In this document: positions 63,285 to 64,000 of the stretch, in pieces
Layout of the letters: the number at the start of each line of letters is the position of its first letter
How positions within the stretch are numbered: the stretch's first letter is position 1
The notes under the pieces: model-generated
The model's database searches: none
What the model was told of the DNA's origin: nothing
Seen by the model: only the letters and a program-made list of their open reading frames with translations
Program-made: the position numbers and the translations under genes
Assembly: GCF_900188295.1 (NCBI RefSeq)
Contig: NZ_FZNM01000005.1
Location: 62,001-126,000 of the forward strand
Source: Paracoccus sediminis
GTDB taxonomy: Bacteria; Pseudomonadota; Alphaproteobacteria; Rhodobacterales; Rhodobacteraceae
Length of the DNA stretch: 64,000 nt
Direction of reading: 5' to 3'

Positions 63285-64000
63285 CCGCCCTTTACGGCAC
63301 CGACAAGCCGCCGCGCCAAGGACAGGTGCTGCGCGCGGGCGCGGCGACGGCCACGCTGGAGGCGGGGCAGTTGCGCCATGTGCGCGTGGGCGGCGTCGAG
63401 GCGATCCGTGCGGTGTCCTTTCTGGTCCGCGACCGGGACTGGGGCACGGTGGATCCGGTGATAACCGGCCTGGCCCTTGACGGGGGGCGTGTCGCCTATG
63501 GCGCCCGGTATGACATGGGCGCGGGCCGTCTGGACGTGCAGGTCGCGCTGACCCTGACGCCGGACGGCCTCATCGCCGAAGCGGTCGCCACGGCCCATGG
63601 CACGGTGGAAACCAACCGCGCGGGTTTCACCGTCCTGCACCCCATCGAGGGCGTGGCGGGCGCCCCGGTCCGCGTCGGCCATCCGGGCGGCGTCGAGGAT
63701 GCGAGCTTCCCCGCGCTGATCGAACCCTGGCAGCCCTTTCAGGACATCACGTCCCTGACCCATCAGGCGGGCGGGCTGCGCATCGAATGCCGGGTTGAGG
63801 GCGATGTGTTCGAGATGGAGGATCAGCGCCAATGGGGCGATGCGTCCTTCAAGACCTACAACCGCCCGCTGGCCCTGCCATGGCCCTATGCCATCGGGGA
63901 TGGCGAAGAGCTGCGGCAGGCGGTGCGGATCGCCTGGACCCCCGCCGAGTCTGCCGATCCGGTCGCGCCGATCCGGGCCGAGGCTCCGGGCGCGGCCTTC
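63275..64000 (+). CDS. apnL: D-apionate lactonase-like protein (ApnL), 3' end beyond the window
   Basis: The first 242 residues are visible and the frame runs past the window end. The start ATG 63275 lies within the last codons of the dehydrogenase gene. Blocks such as ALYGTDKPPRQGQVLRAGAATATLEAGQLRHVRVGGVEAIRAVSFLVRDRDWGT and VETNRAGFTVLHPIEGVAGAPV agree with the long (about 600-residue) D-apionate lactonase family that opens D-apionolactone to D-apionate. This assignment is from remembered family features and from its position directly behind ApsD. It supplies the substrate for ApnO. Confidence 0.74.
   Translation, partial: MDLTALYGTDKPPRQGQVLRAGAATATLEAGQLRHVRVGGVEAIRAVSFLVRDRDWGTVDPVITGLALDGGRVAYGARYDMGAGRLDVQVALTLTPDGLIAEAVATAHGTVETNRAGFTVLHPIEGVAGAPVRVGHPGGVEDASFPALIEPWQPFQDITSLTHQAGGLRIECRVEGDVFEMEDQRQWGDASFKTYNRPLALPWPYAIGDGEELRQAVRIAWTPAESADPVAPIRAEAPGAAF

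Overview
The window is very GC-rich, dense coding DNA with short intergenic gaps and many 4-base ATGA/GTGA gene overlaps. Gene content (TRAP and TctABC carriers, several RbsABC-type sugar importers, ectoine catabolism controlled by a MocR/EnuR-type regulator, a Rep_3-type initiator with ParAB) points to an alphaproteobacterium of the Rhodobacteraceae/Paracoccaceae, most like Paracoccus. This assignment is inference from gene types, not a database match. The initiator gene, iterons, parAB and parS-like palindromes at 23.4-27.7 kb show that the window is part of an extrachromosomal replicon (large plasmid or chromid), not the main chromosome.

Layout. (1) 1-5.0 kb: end of a UxaA-family sugar-acid dehydratase gene and a TctC-TctB-TctA carrier, then a small DUF1127-like gene and a terminator. 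(2) 5.0-13.0 kb, minus strand: a LacI-type regulator, xylose isomerase, a TIM-barrel isomerase, a Gfo/Idh/MocA dehydrogenase and a complete sugar ABC importer, with a 24-bp palindromic operator candidate before the regulator gene. (3) 13.1-16.2 kb: a PRC-barrel envelope protein, an HNH protein, a beta-hydroxyacid dehydrogenase and a divergent LysR regulator. (4) 16.5-23.0 kb: a TRAP carrier, a split transketolase, an SDR and a second TIM-barrel enzyme. (5) 23.0-27.7 kb: DoxX, replication initiator, iteron origin, parA, parB and three parS-like sites. (6) 27.7-39.9 kb: a complete ectoine/hydroxyectoine regulon (enuR, ehuABCD, eutABC, doeABCD). (7) 40.0-44.3 kb: ChrA, a membrane-anchored unknown, a DUF421 protein and two convergent Ku genes. 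(8) 44.3-53.3 kb, minus strand: a glycosyltransferase operon in which three genes encode a GT4 domain fused to a second enzyme (UDP-galactopyranose mutase, Gfo/Idh/MocA, GH-A glycosidase). (9) 53.4-64.0 kb: a quinone oxidoreductase, then what reads as a D-apiose/D-apionate catabolic regulon: RuBisCO-like protein, DUF1537 kinase, D-apionate oxidoisomerase, ABC importer with DUF2291 lipoprotein, D-apiose dehydrogenase and the start of D-apionate lactonase.

How it works together: most of the window is catabolic. It holds five uptake systems (TctABC, two RbsABC-type, TRAP, EhuABCD), each next to its likely degradation enzymes and, for three of them, a local regulator with candidate operators that can be read from the sequence. 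This is a typical accessory replicon for plant- or soil-derived carbon sources and compatible solutes. The least explained parts are the GT-fusion operon that ends in a Ku gene, and the TRAP/split-transketolase pathway. No tRNA, rRNA, CRISPR array, transposase or integrase was seen.
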